Shown here: one piece after another, positions 17,648-27,520 of the stretch
Numbering within the stretch: the stretch's first letter is position 1
Layout: every line of letters begins with the position of its first letter
NCBI GenBank assembly: GCA_038207425.1
Contig: JBBQZU010000014.1
Span: 35,033 to 99,032 of the forward strand
Direction of reading: 5' to 3'
Source of the DNA: JBBQZU01 sp038207425
Lineage (GTDB): Bacteria; Bacteroidota; Bacteroidia; Flavobacteriales_D; Cryomorphaceae
DNA length: 64,000 nt
The notes under the pieces: model-generated
Seen by the model: the letters and a program-made list of their open reading frames with translations, nothing else
Database searches by the model: none
Told to the model about the DNA's origin: nothing
Program-made: the position numbers and the translations under genes

Positions 17648-18253
17648 TTATTTCACTTGCTCTGCAACTCCATTTGAGTAGTAACAGGTAAGTATCGAGT
17701 CCATTTTTTCTTTGCCTGTTGCAATCTTTACTGCCTTGTTCCACTGCGCATTATCTATCAGGTGCTTAAGTGGTTGATCAACATTTGGCACATGTTTGAA
17801 CACATCCAAAAGCATCTTATCCCACTGCTTATGGTATTTCACCAAATCATCCGGATAAACCAATTTTCTGCGGGTGCCTTCGTCTACGCCCCTGAAAGGC
17901 TCATTCACATTGAGGTAGCCGTAATCATCCGTAAGCTGTTCACCGGGATGAATATCGCGAATGGCAATCTCAAACTCATAAGCGGTAGAGAGACAATTGG
18001 CATTGAAACTGTGGTTTACAAATCTGGCAATATCCCAGCACAATACTAAATTGCCTTCTTTGTTCCTATAGCAATAGGTATCAATGATTTGCTGGTAAGG
18101 TGCGTCCATCTTCTCAACCTGACTAGGGGTAAATGTTCGGTCAAATTTGTCGAGTACCCAGGTTATGGTGCCTGCAGGTATAAACTTGGTTGCTACAACG
18201 CCATAGCCAACTTCTGGGCTTATAAAGCGGAGCTCTGTATGGGGGTGGATCAT
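17648..18253 (-). CDS. SET-domain protein (putative lysine methyltransferase)
   Basis: 201 aa. The SET core is in residues ~5-115: GYGVVATKFIPAGTITWVLD at the start, the pseudo-knot motif RFVNHSFNANC near residue 75, and GEQLTDDYGYL closing the active site. SET enzymes methylate protein lysines with SAM. In bacteria they are sparse, often considered horizontally acquired from eukaryotes, and their targets are usually unknown. The C-terminal 80 residues (from about RGVDEGTRRK) look like a helical substrate-side domain rather than a post-SET zinc motif. A cytosolic location is expected. The gene stands alone on its strand. Confidence 0.85.
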   Translation of the reverse strand: MIHPHTELRFISPEVGYGVVATKFIPAGTITWVLDKFDRTFTPSQVEKMDAPYQQIIDTYCYRNKEGNLVLCWDIARFVNHSFNANCLSTAYEFEIAIRDIHPGEQLTDDYGYLNVNEPFRGVDEGTRRKLVYPDDLVKYHKQWDKMLLDVFKHVPNVDQPLKHLIDNAQWNKAVKIATGKEKMDSILTCYYSNGVAEQVK

Positions 18254-18489
18254 AGGTCTTTAATGGTTCAAATTTGCATTTAGTTGCAATAGGTTTTACT
18301 GTTTTTCAAAAATTTTAATGAACGCTATATCAGATTAATAGAAAGTAAACCACCACTTTCTTTGATTAAGCGCTCTAATTTCTTGCGTGAAATGTCCTTC
18401 TTCTGAGTTGGAATACATATTCAAACTTCTCAAATTTTATTGACGAATCAAAATGAACCATGTCCTGGAGTTTTAATTACTTTCGTGAA

Positions 18490-19323
18490 ATGAAGCGATT
18501 ACAATATATTTTACTCATTTCGAGCACGTTGATTACTGTTTTTTTACAAACTTGTAAAAATCAACCTGTCGAGGCGCAGACTACAGGCAATAGTGACAAT
18601 ACCGGCTCAGCCCGGTCGGACCAATGGTTGCGCCAGCAGACCCAATTTGAGAAACAACGCAATGAAATGGTTGAATTCATAGCCTTTGGCGAAGACAGTA
18701 CCTGGGTTATTAGCATAGGACACCAAGGCGCTATGAGCTTTATGGATTATCAGAAAGGTGACAGCATGGCTGCACCGGCCAGCGAGATGATGCTGCCTGC
18801 CGACCTGAACGCGGTAATGTACGGTGCCGAAGTGGAATCGGGCAGGTTGTCTCTAACGATTTACACCGATTCATGCAACTTCTCTGGCGATTTGGGCCGC
18901 CTTCCATACAGGGCCAGGCTGCTTGTGGCAAGAACCAACGCAGAATTTAATGAATATCAGGGTTGCGGTATATACCTAAATTCTCCACGGCTACACGATA
19001 TATGGGCGCTCAAAAAGTGGAACAGGTTTGACGATCTGGGCCGCGCTTTTCCGAAAGGAAAGCCTGTGCTTGAATTGCACCTCGATAAAAATGAATTTTA
19101 TGGCAATTCAGGTTGCCGTGAACTTCGCGGCAGGATAGAACCTAAAGGAGGGCTTATTGATTTCTACAATTTCAGCATCAGGCAGGAAGAAGGCTGCCGT
19201 GACGAAGGCCCAATGGCATTTGAAGAATTAATCAATAGCATTCATTTTTCGCTGAAGCTCGAAGCACGGCTTCTCACCTTGTACAATGGCGATGAGGAAC
19301 TTATTTTCCAGAAGGTAGACTAA
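18490..19323 (+). CDS. META-domain (HslJ-like) lipoprotein
   Basis: 277 aa from the ATG at 18490, which gives a compact lipoprotein signal with the cysteine at residue 22 (VFLQTC). An upstream in-frame ATG at 18460 would add ten residues but is separated from it by a TACTTTCG -7-like box, so it is less likely. The C-terminal ~110 residues match the META/HslJ domain: W-A-L-K opening, a FYGNSGCRELRG glycine/cysteine turn, and GCRDEGPMAFEE. The N-terminal half (DUF-like, with SMAAPASEMMLPADL) is not recognised. HslJ-type domains occur in outer-membrane or periplasmic stress proteins. Function unknown. Confidence 0.72.
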   Translation: MKRLQYILLISSTLITVFLQTCKNQPVEAQTTGNSDNTGSARSDQWLRQQTQFEKQRNEMVEFIAFGEDSTWVISIGHQGAMSFMDYQKGDSMAAPASEMMLPADLNAVMYGAEVESGRLSLTIYTDSCNFSGDLGRLPYRARLLVARTNAEFNEYQGCGIYLNSPRLHDIWALKKWNRFDDLGRAFPKGKPVLELHLDKNEFYGNSGCRELRGRIEPKGGLIDFYNFSIRQEEGCRDEGPMAFEELINSIHFSLKLEARLLTLYNGDEELIFQKVD

Positions 19324-19337
19324 TCAAATCTGCAAGG

Positions 19338-20084
19338 CTACAAGGCTTGAAACCTGCCGTTTATTGCATTCCAGTTTAGTACTTCAAAGAAAGCTGAGAT
19401 ATAGTCAGCCCTTTTGTTTTGGTGTTTCAGATAGTAGGCATGTTCCCAAACATCCAGACCGATAAGCGGGCTCCCTTTTTGCTCAACTATATTGTTCATC
19501 AATGGATTGTCCTGGTTCGGAGTGGAGCAAATGTACAATCCTTTGTTTTGATCGGCACAAAGCCAGGCCCAACCTGAGCCAAATACTCCTGTGGCCGCTT
19601 TGGTGAGAGATTCCTTGCAGGCATCCCAACTGCCAAAGGAATTTTCAATAGCTAGCGCGATTGCTCCTGTTGGTGCGCCACCTCCATTAGGTGCCATAAT
19701 ATCCCAATAGAGGTTGTGGTTGTAAAACCCGCCTCCGTTGTTGCGTATGGCTTTGTCGTCGGCAGTACTGCTAATTTCTGCTAGAATTTCTTCTATGGTT
19801 TTGCCTTCGAAGCGACTATTTCCGGCCACTGCGCCGTTCAGGTTTTTTGTATAGCCGGCGTGGTGCTTGCTGTAGTGTACTTCCATGGTCAAAGCATCTA
19901 TATGGGGTTCAAGGTCGCCATATCCATACTTGAGTTGCGGCTGGGTAAATGTGGAAGCAATACCTGTTTCGGATGCAGCATCCTCCTTGCTGTTAGAAGC
20001 AGGTGTGCAAAATGTAAGTGTGGGGGCGACAAATGCACCGGCAGTGGCCATTCCGGTGAGCTTTATAAATGTTCTTTTATTCAT
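19338..20084 (-). CDS. Superoxide dismutase Fe/Mn family, exported
   Basis: 248 aa, about 45 residues longer than cytosolic SODs because of an N-terminal signal (residues 1-26). The signal starts NKRTFIKLTG and ends LTFC, so it could be a Tat-like (only one Arg) or lipoprotein signal. The metal ligands are H70 (EVHYSKHH), H123 (FYNHNLYW), D211 and H215 (DVWEHAYY). The enzyme dismutates superoxide to H2O2 and O2, here probably outside the cytoplasm. The metal (Fe or Mn) cannot be decided from the sequence. It is convergent with the META lipoprotein and follows the large kinase gene on the same strand, but the pair is not clearly one operon. Confidence 0.92.
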   Translation of the reverse strand: MNKRTFIKLTGMATAGAFVAPTLTFCTPASNSKEDAASETGIASTFTQPQLKYGYGDLEPHIDALTMEVHYSKHHAGYTKNLNGAVAGNSRFEGKTIEEILAEISSTADDKAIRNNGGGFYNHNLYWDIMAPNGGGAPTGAIALAIENSFGSWDACKESLTKAATGVFGSGWAWLCADQNKGLYICSTPNQDNPLMNNIVEQKGSPLIGLDVWEHAYYLKHQNKRADYISAFFEVLNWNAINGRFQAL

Positions 20085-20168
20085 GGCTGTTTAATTTTTT
20101 TGATACGGCCAATATACTCATTGCCTTGGAGCTTTATCCAATTTGATTTGTATGAAGCACCTATGTGG

Positions 20169-23100
20169 TTACTGCTTTTTAAGGGTGAAGTGAAAGGTGC
20201 TTCCTTTGCCTTCTTCAGATTCTACCCATATTCGACCATCCATATTTTCGATTATTTTCTTTGTCAAGGCAAGGCCCATTCCTGTGCCGGGATAATTTTC
20301 GCGTGAGTGAAGTCTTTGAAACATTTCGAAAATTCTTTCGAAATATTCGGGATTGATGCCCATCCCGTTATCACTAACTGTGAAGTGATGGTGCTCTTCG
20401 CCTTCAATACTATTTATGGTTATTACAGGTGCCCTGCCGCTGTATGCGTATTTCAGGCTATTGCCAATCAGATTTTGGAAAACCTGCATCATAGGCGATT
20501 TGTATGCTTTGATTATTGGTAGTTCGCTACATTCAACTATGGCATCGGCATCTTCCAAATCTTTTTTAAAAAGCTCCAGTACATCATGAACTAACAAGTT
20601 CATGTCTACATCTTGAACCATTTTCATTTCGCTGCCAGCACGCGAATATTCCAAAAGATCCAGGATTATGGTACGCATTCGGGTGGCACCGTCCACTGCA
20701 TAATGGATGTACTTGCGCGCTTGGTCGTCGAGTTCCGATGCATATTTTTTCTCAAGCTGTGATAGAAATCCTGAAACCATTCTGAGAGGCTCCTGTAAAT
20801 CATGCGATGCTACATATGCAAACTGCTCAAGTTCTTTATTTGATTTTATAAGCGCAGCGGAGTGCAATTGAAGGCGTTCGTTGAGTGCAAGAAGATTTTC
20901 TTCTGCAATTTTTCTCGAAGTAATATCTCTGAAATACACTGAAATGCCTTTTGCAGAAGGGTAAGCCGTAAATTCTAGCCAGATATTTTGCCTTTCGTTA
21001 TAGCTTTCAAAATTTATTGTCTGACGATTCTCAATGAGAATTTTGGCCATTTCAAAATACTTCTTGTTCAATTCAAAGGGATAGGAAGCAATGAAATCCT
21101 TGCCTATAAGCGCTTCTCTTTTCACACCGCTAAGCTTTTCGGCCATCCTGTTCCAGTAAGTCACTCTACCTAAGTCATCAAGTGCGAAGAATGCATCGCC
21201 AATACTTTCGAGGATGTCTTCTTTTTCGGCGTAGGTTTCAGCCAGCTCAATCTGGGTGGTTTTTGTGTGGTCAATATCCTGAATACTGGCATAAATTGCA
21301 GTGCAGAGACCATTCAACATTTCAGCTTCGCCCTTACTGCGCACCCACATAGTGCGCCCTGAAAACGTAAGGATTTGTGCTTCTTCATCCCACGATTCAC
21401 CTTTGTCAACAGCGTTGAGCAGGCATTCAGCAAATGTGTTTTCCATCGGCGATTTAAGGAACAATTCCTTCAGGGCATGCAGATCAAGGATCATACCTGA
21501 TGGTACTTCTAGGGTATCGACCAATACTTCTGAGAATGAAATATTGCCAGTAACCGGATAGAGCTCCCAAGCGCCTATTCTGGCCATTTTTGAGGTACGG
21601 GTTAGCAGTTTTTCCAATTGCCGCGCTGTACTGACGTCTTGCATGGCGCCAACCATGCGCAATTGTTTGCCTCGATGGTCTTTAATCACCACTCCTCGGT
21701 CTACTACATGAGCGTAAATGCCATCAGCCTTTTTAAATCGGTATTCAGCGTTCCATATTCCGCTTTCAGAATGCTGCGCTTCTTCTAAGCTAGCCAATGC
21801 AGATTCTTCGTCGTCAGGATGCACAAGGTCTGACCAAAAACTGAGTTCGCTTTGGCTATTGGCTAAGGAATGACCAAAAACACTTTTAAAACCTTCTCCC
21901 CAATCGATGGTATCGGTTTGTATATCCCAATCCCACACGGCATCAAATGTGGCTCGCGACACAGCCGCGTATCGGTCGTTTGCAAAGAGTATTTTTTTGC
22001 GGCTCTCCACCTGTTCTGTTACATCAATACCAAATATGAATAATCCCTTCACAGATTTATTCGTTGCCTTATCAGCCGAAAGTACGAAGCTGAGGTATTT
22101 TTCTGATGCATCTTCGTTGTTGCCATTGCCAATATTAAATGGCATTTCAGTTGCTTCAAATGTGCTGAGTGTAGTATAAACTTGCTGTATGATCGATGCT
22201 ATTTCCGTGTTTTTGATTTCAGGAAATATATCCAAAAGGGGTTTTCCAAGGATGTCTTTCTTTTTAAAAAGTCGGCTAAACTCATGATTCGCCATCTGAA
22301 ATTCAAATTCAATTTGTTCTGGGTCATTGCCAATTGGCGCTAATGCACAAATAAATGCCGGTGCATCCTGAAAAATTCGTTCATAGCGTCTGTGCACTTC
22401 ATCGGCAGCAGCTTCAGCGCGTTTGCGTTCGGTTGCATCGCGTGCTACGCAGTACATGAGTTGGGTAGCTTCATCCCACTTCGCTGTCCATACCATTGGT
22501 ATAGTGCTTCCATCTTTGTGTACTATTTTGTTCTCAAACTCTGAGATTGGTTTGCCCAACGCGAGTTCTTGGGCAATTAATTTTGAAATGGCGTGGTAGT
22601 CGGGATGTATGAAGTCTATGAATGACATGCCTTCTACTTCTTCCGGTTTATAGCCCCAAAGTCTTTCCACAGCGCTATTCATTCGCACATAGCGGCCTTC
22701 AAGATCAACTGTACAGATAATATCGAGCGAAGTATCCACTATATTTTTAAGATCGTCTTTGGCCTGTTCCAATTCGATTCTTCTGCGCATCGATTCAGAA
22801 ATATCTTTCGAGAAAGCCGCCAATCCTATGATGTCGCCTGGTTCATCGCGCAAAGGACTGATGGTGATTTCACCATACACCATTTGATTGTTCTCTAGAT
22901 TCAGTGCTTCTTCAATGAATTTTACAGTTTCACCAGCGAACACTCGGTTGTATAGTTCATCCCACTTCTTAATCTTAATTGCATCAATCCCAATTGACGA
23001 AATCGGATCGCCTCGCTTTGGAGTAACTCCTGTTAATGATGTGATGATTTTTTTGAAAGATTCATTGGCCGTGAGCAGCAGTCTGTCTTTATCTGTAGCC

Positions 23101-23933
23101 CATATATGATCCGTTGTGGCGTTGACAATCGCTTCATGAATTTGTTTCAGTTGATGCACTTCTTCATTCTTTCTGGCGCTTTCGGTTATATCGATTGCAG
23201 TTGAAACCACTAGATGTTTCTCTGGTATTATAATTTTGCGGGTATTGACAATGCGTTTACCTCCGTTTTTTGTGATAATTGATAGGTTGTTCCATGACAT
23301 CCTATCGGAATCACCGCTCTCCATATCGGCATTAATTTTTGCCAATAGTCCTTCGCGTTCATCCTTATCAGGAAAAACCAGTTTGAAAAATGTATTGATG
23401 TCCGTGAATTGATCGACATTATGGCCAAAGATTTCGCCGTACACTGAGCTTACAAACACTGATTTGCCGGTAATCTCGTCGTGCACAGCTATACCAATGG
23501 GCAGTTTGTCAAGAATACTTTCAAATAAACCAATGCGTCCATGGAGATGGTCTGCATTGTTCTGTGTTACGGTTAAGGAGAAATAAAGAATTGCTCCTTC
23601 ATCATCAAGGAGTGGTTTGAAGGAGTAGTTTCTGACACCTTTTTCGTGATCGCGCTCTGCAAAAATAACCCTTATGTAAGAGTTCAGATCAAAATCAAAT
23701 GCAGTGCCTTGAGTGCAAAGCACCCGAAGCTGAGTCTTCAATATACCCGGATCTATCGCGTGCTTCTGAAGTATTGAGAATATTGATACTCCAGTGATAA
23801 GTTTATCTTGCCCACCACTTACTTTTTCGAATGATGCATTGAAAAAAGCAAGTGTGAACTGCTCATCATGATTGAAAACCGCAACAGGTGCAGTCGATTG
23901 CTCAAAAATCTGCTTATAGATACCCACGATCAT
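20169..23933 (-). CDS. Soluble multi-PAS sensor histidine kinase
   Basis: 1254 aa from the ATG at 23933 (a TTG three codons earlier is possible). Eight PAS/PAC modules can be delimited at about residues 5-125, 135-260, 265-385, 395-515, 520-645, 650-770, 775-890 and 895-1010. A short coiled coil then leads to the dimerisation domain with the phospho-histidine H1044 (ASHDLQEPLRM). The ATPase domain shows NLIGNSLKYA (N-box), DNGMGI and GTGMGLAL. HDLQEP-type kinases are Cph1/hybrid-like. There is no signal peptide or membrane segment, so it is cytosolic and probably senses an internal redox, light or ligand signal. No response regulator is adjacent. Confidence 0.93.
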   Translation of the reverse strand: MIVGIYKQIFEQSTAPVAVFNHDEQFTLAFFNASFEKVSGGQDKLITGVSIFSILQKHAIDPGILKTQLRVLCTQGTAFDFDLNSYIRVIFAERDHEKGVRNYSFKPLLDDEGAILYFSLTVTQNNADHLHGRIGLFESILDKLPIGIAVHDEITGKSVFVSSVYGEIFGHNVDQFTDINTFFKLVFPDKDEREGLLAKINADMESGDSDRMSWNNLSIITKNGGKRIVNTRKIIIPEKHLVVSTAIDITESARKNEEVHQLKQIHEAIVNATTDHIWATDKDRLLLTANESFKKIITSLTGVTPKRGDPISSIGIDAIKIKKWDELYNRVFAGETVKFIEEALNLENNQMVYGEITISPLRDEPGDIIGLAAFSKDISESMRRRIELEQAKDDLKNIVDTSLDIICTVDLEGRYVRMNSAVERLWGYKPEEVEGMSFIDFIHPDYHAISKLIAQELALGKPISEFENKIVHKDGSTIPMVWTAKWDEATQLMYCVARDATERKRAEAAADEVHRRYERIFQDAPAFICALAPIGNDPEQIEFEFQMANHEFSRLFKKKDILGKPLLDIFPEIKNTEIASIIQQVYTTLSTFEATEMPFNIGNGNNEDASEKYLSFVLSADKATNKSVKGLFIFGIDVTEQVESRKKILFANDRYAAVSRATFDAVWDWDIQTDTIDWGEGFKSVFGHSLANSQSELSFWSDLVHPDDEESALASLEEAQHSESGIWNAEYRFKKADGIYAHVVDRGVVIKDHRGKQLRMVGAMQDVSTARQLEKLLTRTSKMARIGAWELYPVTGNISFSEVLVDTLEVPSGMILDLHALKELFLKSPMENTFAECLLNAVDKGESWDEEAQILTFSGRTMWVRSKGEAEMLNGLCTAIYASIQDIDHTKTTQIELAETYAEKEDILESIGDAFFALDDLGRVTYWNRMAEKLSGVKREALIGKDFIASYPFELNKKYFEMAKILIENRQTINFESYNERQNIWLEFTAYPSAKGISVYFRDITSRKIAEENLLALNERLQLHSAALIKSNKELEQFAYVASHDLQEPLRMVSGFLSQLEKKYASELDDQARKYIHYAVDGATRMRTIILDLLEYSRAGSEMKMVQDVDMNLLVHDVLELFKKDLEDADAIVECSELPIIKAYKSPMMQVFQNLIGNSLKYAYSGRAPVITINSIEGEEHHHFTVSDNGMGINPEYFERIFEMFQRLHSRENYPGTGMGLALTKKIIENMDGRIWVESEEGKGSTFHFTLKKQ

Positions 23934-24061
23934 ATATTGCAATGTATTGCAACGAAGATAGGTGATAGCGCCTGATGCTAGGAAGGTAGTTTCTGCAATT
24001 TATCAAGAAAGTAATACAGTTGCCAATGGCTCTCCTACAATGATTTCAAGCAAAACTGTGA

Positions 24062-27000
24062 TTATTTTTTTACTACTTCAAGCAAATGTTTTACTGTTTG
24101 CTCGAGCTGTTCGTCACGTCCACGCGATACCATAGCAGGTTGATTTGCCACTTTGATATCCGGCTCGAGTTGATTGTTCTCCATAAGCAGGCCAGTGCGT
24201 ACATCGCGCATTCCTAACTGAGGTATGCCGAACACGGTACCATCGGGCAGTTGTTCCCACCACACTGCGGTACCTGTGCCCGGTACGGGCATACCTATGA
24301 GTTTGCCAATATTGAAATACTTATAGGTATAAGGGAAAAGGTGCGCATCAGAATAATTGCCTTCGCAAATAATTACTGCCGAAGGCTTTTGCCATTTTCC
24401 AAGCGGTTCACCACCCATATTTTTCTGCCCTCGCGGTTCAAACTGCATATAGGATTCACCACTTAAAAAGGTAGCTAAATCATCGTGCAGCCAGCCGCCA
24501 CCATTGAATCGTGTATCGACAATAAGGGCTTCCTTGTCATTGTACTTACCCAATGCTTTGCTGTACAATTCGCGGAAGCTTTCGCTGTTCATACCGCGCA
24601 CGTGCACATAACCCAGTTTGCCTGCTGATAGTTTTTCAGTTTCTGCTTCGCGGGTTTTTACCCAGCGCTCATAGGCTAGCTGATTTTGCGAGCCCAGGCT
24701 GATGGGTTCTACTACTTCATCCCAACGTTTTTTGGTAGTAGGATCATAGTATGAAATCAACGTTTTTTTGCCAGTCTTTCTGTTGAGAAGTGCATAATAG
24801 TTCACACCTGCTTCAATCGCAACGCCATTTACTTTTTCAATTATTGTCCCTGTTTTTACCAATGCATCTTTATTGGCCAACGGGCTTCTGGGCATGATGC
24901 CGGCAATGCGAAGTCCTACTCCAGTATAGGTCTCGTCAAAGTACGCTCCGAATGCCGCAGTCTGATCATTGGCAGGGTCCCAACTGCCGTAAAATGCGCC
25001 GGTATGCGAGGCATTCACTTCACCCAGCATCTCGCCGAGCATATCAGCAAAGTCATAAGGATTGTCGATGTATGGAAGAAAGCGCTTATAGTTTTCTTTG
25101 TACATATTCCAGTCTACTCCGTGGAGGTCTTCCAGATAGAACTTCTTCTTAAATTGACGCCATACATGCTCGAACATATAGGCCCTTTCAGCATCGGCAT
25201 TCAGGCTCATTTCAGCATTGAATGCCACAGGTTCCTGTTTTCCATCGGCTGAGGTAATTTTTGTAAGATTGCCATCACTACTCGCAAAGATGTTTTTTTC
25301 ATCCTTGTCGAATATGAGCGGCGAGCCGCCCTTACCCAGTTTAGTTAGCACTTTTGTTTCCTTTTCTTTAAGTTTAGTCTGCCACAGGCTATAGCCTTCA
25401 TCAGTAAGTGCCAGGAAGTATAGGTTCTCTCCTTTGGCATCCAATATATAGTCGCTGAGGAATGAGGAGAATATGGTAAGTTTTGCTTTGCGTTCATCCA
25501 AGCCTTCCCAATCTACTTTCAAAGGCTTCACTTCATCTTTCTTTTCTTCAGCATCGCCGTCTTTCTTTTTTTTGTCATCTACCTTCTTTTTCTCATCCTT
25601 CTTTTCGTCTGCTTCTTTTTTTCTCTCTTCTTCAGCTTCTTTCCAAATGGCATAGTCGGCTTCATTTAGTTTAAATCGCTGCCATGCATCAATGGTAAGA
25701 AAGAGCGCGTAAATATCACCCTGTGATCCCCAACTTCCGTGCGATCGGTATCCATCGCGATCGCTCTCCCAGTATATCATTTCCCCACCCATTCCAAACT
25801 TGGGGACACTGTTGCCATAACCGCTCTTGGTGAGATTTACCGGTGCTTCTTTTCCTGTTGCGTTTACGAGGCCAACCTGTGGATTCCACCTGTTTTGATC
25901 GATAAATTGTACCATAAGCCACTTACTATCGGGACTCCAGGTGTAATATTGGTCGCCATCGGAATAGCTGTAGTTGTATGAACCTTGAAGTACGGTGCGC
26001 ACTTCACCGCTGGCAATGTTTTTTACCTTAAGCGTTGTACGCTCTTCCAGGAAGGCTACTTCCTTATCATCGGGTGAGTAGCGGGCCTGAAAAGTTTCTG
26101 CCGGGGTTTCCACAATGGCTTTTTCATCTGTGATTGTGGCATTGTAAAAGTATTTTTCATCTTTTCGCGAAAGCGATGCTTCATAAATATTCCAGCTTCC
26201 ATTGCGCTCGCTGGAATAGAGCAATTTGGTGCCATCGCTGTTGAAATGCGGGTTGCGCTCCTGCTCTGGGGTGTTGGTGATTTGTTTGGCAGCCGGATAA
26301 TCAACTGCCGTTACAAATACCTCACCCCGCACGATGAATGCTATTTCCTTCCCATTTGGCGAAAGCACGAAATCTGTAGCGCCGCTGCTTATTGATTTTA
26401 CAGTGGTTTCATTATACCGCCGGTCGTTGTTCATTTTCACTATAACTTTTCGTGGTTGCTGCCCGTCGAGTTGTGTATACAGCTCACCATTGTAAGAGTA
26501 GCAGAGTACACCCTCATCCGACAAACTGAGTGTGCGTAACGGATGCTTGTCAAATGAGCTGACCTGACGCGCGTTTGTTTCGCGGTTACCTGATATTTCG
26601 GCTTTCCATACATTGAATGAGCCGCTGCGTTCCGAAAGAAAAAAGAAACGATTCTCGCCTGCGGCCCATATAGGATTTCGGTCTTCGGCGGGGTGGGATG
26701 TAAGTTGTGCAAAACTGCTGTCTACAAATGTGTACATCCATACATCTCGGGCTACTGAAGAAGTGTGATGCTTCCTGAGGTCATCTTCGTACCCTTTTCG
26801 GTCGTGAAACAACATTCTGAGGCCATCCGGACTTAACTTTGCCATTTCTGCAGGCACGGTTAAAACCTGCATTTCGCGCCCACCGGATACTGATACTTTG
26901 TACAGTTCAGGCAACGCCCCTGTCGGGAAAAGCATTGCTTTAGGGTGGTCTAACCTTGATGATCCGAAATAGATGAATTTGCCATCAGGGGAAAATGTAT

Positions 27001-27346
27001 AGGGCTCGTCGTCAGCCGAATGAAAGGTAAGACGTACAGGGCTGCCGCCTTCTGCATTTCCCATAAATACATCCAGATTACCGTGTCGTCTTGATGCAAA
27101 AGCGAGTTGTTTGCTATCAGGGCTCCAGATTGGCATAGTCTCGAATGCTTCGTGTATGGTAATTCGCTTCGCTTCCCCGCCTTGATAAGGCACAGTATAT
27201 ATATCGCCCTGATAATTGAATGCGATGGTTTTGCCATCGGGAGAAATGGCAGGATTTCGAAGCCAGAGGGGTTCGTCACCTTGCGCAGTTAGGGTTGCTG
27301 AAGCAAATAGTATTGCAGCAATGGTCAGTTTGGATTTCACCAGCAT
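24062..27346 (-). CDS. Tricorn-type protease homolog (S41), exported
   Basis: 1094 aa. A signal peptide (about 1-22) is followed by PD40/WD40-like beta-propeller repeats (for example SPDGKTIAF, WSPDSKQLAF). A highly charged linker of Lys/Glu/Asp covers about 565-610. Next come a PDZ-like region and an S41 catalytic domain. The tricorn catalytic tetrad is conserved: S780-H781 (ASHTG), S999-D1000 (NYSDAH) and E1056 (MENNQ). Tricorn peptidases degrade oligopeptides. This exported form belongs to the large Bacteroidota group annotated as S41/tricorn-like peptidase and probably works in the periplasm. The charged linker may be a flexible spacer. It is monocistronic by spacing. Confidence 0.9.
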   Translation of the reverse strand: MLVKSKLTIAAILFASATLTAQGDEPLWLRNPAISPDGKTIAFNYQGDIYTVPYQGGEAKRITIHEAFETMPIWSPDSKQLAFASRRHGNLDVFMGNAEGGSPVRLTFHSADDEPYTFSPDGKFIYFGSSRLDHPKAMLFPTGALPELYKVSVSGGREMQVLTVPAEMAKLSPDGLRMLFHDRKGYEDDLRKHHTSSVARDVWMYTFVDSSFAQLTSHPAEDRNPIWAAGENRFFFLSERSGSFNVWKAEISGNRETNARQVSSFDKHPLRTLSLSDEGVLCYSYNGELYTQLDGQQPRKVIVKMNNDRRYNETTVKSISSGATDFVLSPNGKEIAFIVRGEVFVTAVDYPAAKQITNTPEQERNPHFNSDGTKLLYSSERNGSWNIYEASLSRKDEKYFYNATITDEKAIVETPAETFQARYSPDDKEVAFLEERTTLKVKNIASGEVRTVLQGSYNYSYSDGDQYYTWSPDSKWLMVQFIDQNRWNPQVGLVNATGKEAPVNLTKSGYGNSVPKFGMGGEMIYWESDRDGYRSHGSWGSQGDIYALFLTIDAWQRFKLNEADYAIWKEAEEERKKEADEKKDEKKKVDDKKKKDGDAEEKKDEVKPLKVDWEGLDERKAKLTIFSSFLSDYILDAKGENLYFLALTDEGYSLWQTKLKEKETKVLTKLGKGGSPLIFDKDEKNIFASSDGNLTKITSADGKQEPVAFNAEMSLNADAERAYMFEHVWRQFKKKFYLEDLHGVDWNMYKENYKRFLPYIDNPYDFADMLGEMLGEVNASHTGAFYGSWDPANDQTAAFGAYFDETYTGVGLRIAGIMPRSPLANKDALVKTGTIIEKVNGVAIEAGVNYYALLNRKTGKKTLISYYDPTTKKRWDEVVEPISLGSQNQLAYERWVKTREAETEKLSAGKLGYVHVRGMNSESFRELYSKALGKYNDKEALIVDTRFNGGGWLHDDLATFLSGESYMQFEPRGQKNMGGEPLGKWQKPSAVIICEGNYSDAHLFPYTYKYFNIGKLIGMPVPGTGTAVWWEQLPDGTVFGIPQLGMRDVRTGLLMENNQLEPDIKVANQPAMVSRGRDEQLEQTVKHLLEVVKK

Positions 27347-27520
27347 AGATTATAATGGCCCGAAAGGTATTGAGAATCCCGAGATTAAAAATGATTGCGA
27401 AAATTCTTTGTAATGGTTTTATATGGATGGTAAAGTTGGCCAGTGTACCGGCCTGTATCAATGATGAAGCTAAGTACCTTTCACTATTTTTAAATGCCAG
27501 CGATGGTGTGGCCAGAACTA

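Noticed and set aside
19860..20306. 148-codon ORF on the plus strand over the SOD and kinase genes
   Set aside because: It lies opposite two genes with clear catalytic residues and has no motif, signal or plausible start context.
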